Shown here: in pieces, positions 4,936 to 5,199 of the stretch
Numbering within the stretch: position 1 is the first letter of the stretch
How the letters are laid out: the number at the start of each line of letters is the position of its first letter
DNA from: an uncultured Burkholderiaceae bacterium
GTDB taxonomy: Bacteria > Pseudomonadota > Gammaproteobacteria > Burkholderiales > Burkholderiaceae
Direction: 5' to 3'
Length of the DNA: 5,199 nucleotides
NCBI GenBank assembly: GCA_937871985.1
Contig: CALMPB010000283.1
Location: 1-5,199 of the forward strand
Translations under genes and position numbers: made by a program
Notes under the pieces: model-generated
What the model was told of the DNA's origin: nothing
What the model saw: only the letters and a program-made list of their open reading frames with translations
Database searches by the model: none

Positions 4936-4954
4936 TGCCGGGCGCTGCCCGGCA
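4936..4954. other. post-VR hairpin/cruciform, first target gene
   Basis: TGCCGGGC (4936-4943) and GCCCGGCA (4947-4954) form a perfect 8-bp stem with a 3-base loop. It lies 30 bases past the candidate IMH of the first target gene, without a T-run. Position and shape match the hairpin after the second copy. Its left edge touches the AGGAG ribosome-binding site of the second target gene, so folding could also influence that gene's translation. Confidence 0.68.
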
Positions 4955-4971
4955 ATAAAGGGGTGAAGGGA

Positions 4972-5199
4972 TTAATGGGTAAATCTGCGGAAGGGACGGA
5001 CACGAAACTCGAGGAGGCGGTGGTGGATGAGCAGGCCGCCGCTCTCGAAGTCCACCGCCCAAGCGCGGCGGCTGCCGCAGGGCGTGCTGGTGATCTGGAT
5101 CGACTCGTACCCACTTTGCTCGAACAGGTCGGGCACGTTGATGTAGGCCAACATGACATCGCGTTGATCTCCGTGCCGCCAGTCCGAAAAGCCGTTGAT
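4972..5199 (-). CDS. DGR target protein, C-terminal part only (first copy)
   Basis: The frame is open to the window edge, giving the last 75 residues of a protein that aligns without gaps to residues 62-136 of the second target, apart from different final residues. Shared landmarks are NGFSDWRHGD, IQITSTP, AW, FE and EFRVRPFR. The variable positions carry a different set: C41, R44, R45, D50, S53, G55, L56, L57, I58, H59, L62 and L63 (fragment numbering), plus a Ser at 43 encoded by AGC where the other copy uses TCC. It ends RRFTH before TAA. The start, N-terminus and promoter lie outside the window. It is the first target in the DGR order and reads toward the second copy, 47 bases away. Confidence 0.85.
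   Translation of the reverse strand: MNGFSDWRHGDQRDVMLAYINVPDLFEQSGYESIQITSTPCGSRRAWAVDFESGGLLIHHRLLEFRVRPFRRFTH
4985..5085 (-). repeat. DGR variable region VR-A with candidate IMH
   Basis: This is the counterpart of VR-B in the first target gene. The hypervariable block is 5011-5079, followed in coding direction by the identical 26 bases 4985-5010. Codons whose first two bases both differ between copies are TGC/CAC, AGC/TCC, GAC/TGC, AGC/CAC, GGC/CTC and CTC/TAC (twice); all are reachable from AAC by changing only adenines. Confidence 0.8.

Noticed and set aside
4559..4966. Plus-strand 135-codon open frame opposite the second target gene
   Set aside because: It is antisense to a well-supported gene, has no ribosome-binding site, and its frame is opened by the GC-biased codon pattern of the minus strand.
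4502..5062. Longer 186-residue version of the second target protein
   Set aside because: The extra N-terminus is proline/arginine-rich translated hairpin and upstream-gene sequence; AGGAG before ATG 4924 marks the real start.
4644..5159. 171-codon minus-strand frame spanning both target genes
   Set aside because: It is a wrong-frame reading of the duplicated genes and intervening hairpin; low-complexity Ser/Thr/Arg composition and no start signal.
4093..5199. Template repeat (TR) of the DGR
   Set aside because: I looked for a third copy of the 26-base IMH-like segment and for a GTT-rich (plus strand) version of the variable block; only the two VRs are present in the window.
1..5199. CRISPR array, insertion sequence or toxin-antitoxin pair
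   Set aside because: No regularly spaced repeats, no transposase-like frame with terminal inverted repeats, and no recognisable toxin or antitoxin motif; the small overlapping genes alone are not enough.

Overview
The window is one end of an integrated phage or phage-derived island in a proteobacterium. The tRNA type, Shine-Dalgarno use and style of small phage proteins suggest a Pseudomonas-like gamma- or a beta-proteobacterium, but the sequence does not settle this. The left edge is the 3' end of a tRNA-Ser gene, probably the GCU isoacceptor, whose 3' end is the likely attachment site. Every convincing protein gene lies on the minus strand and reads toward the tRNA.

From left to right the layout is: tRNA-Ser 3' end and a bidirectional terminator (1-92); a tyrosine integrase (79-1302) whose stop codon lies in the loop of that terminator; an overlapping excisionase (1272-1481); a terminator-like hairpin that overlaps a possible 25-residue ORF (1494-1571); a mosaic 463-residue phage protein (1568-2959); and four tightly overlapping small genes (2956-4040) encoding a zinc-ribbon protein, a phage module protein and two small membrane proteins. 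ATGA-type overlaps link most of this leftward unit, so the genes are probably co-transcribed and translationally coupled. No stretch longer than 300 bases lacks a gene.

The right-hand 1.1 kb (4093-5199) is the notable part: the remains of a diversity-generating retroelement (DGR). Two tandem genes (4502-4924, and 4972 running off the window) end in C-type-lectin-like domains. Their last 215 aligned bases are gap-free and nearly identical, except for a 69-base block with 23 differences. Of these, 21 fall at codon positions 1 and 2, and putting adenine at the differing sites gives mostly AAC codons. This is the signature of adenine-directed mutagenic retrohoming. The block is followed in both copies by 26 identical bases (a candidate IMH) and then a GC-rich hairpin at almost the same distance. 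Next comes an ORF (4093-4473) whose N-terminal half looks like an Avd accessory protein and whose C-terminal 45 or so residues look like the end of a DGR reverse transcriptase. No template repeat and no reverse-transcriptase catalytic core are present. The simplest reading is an in-frame deletion that removed the end of avd, the template repeat and most of the RT gene, leaving two diversified but now frozen targets. Supply in trans by another DGR remains possible.

DGR and domain assignments rest on motif recognition from memory, not on a search. The variable-region comparison was made directly on the sequence.
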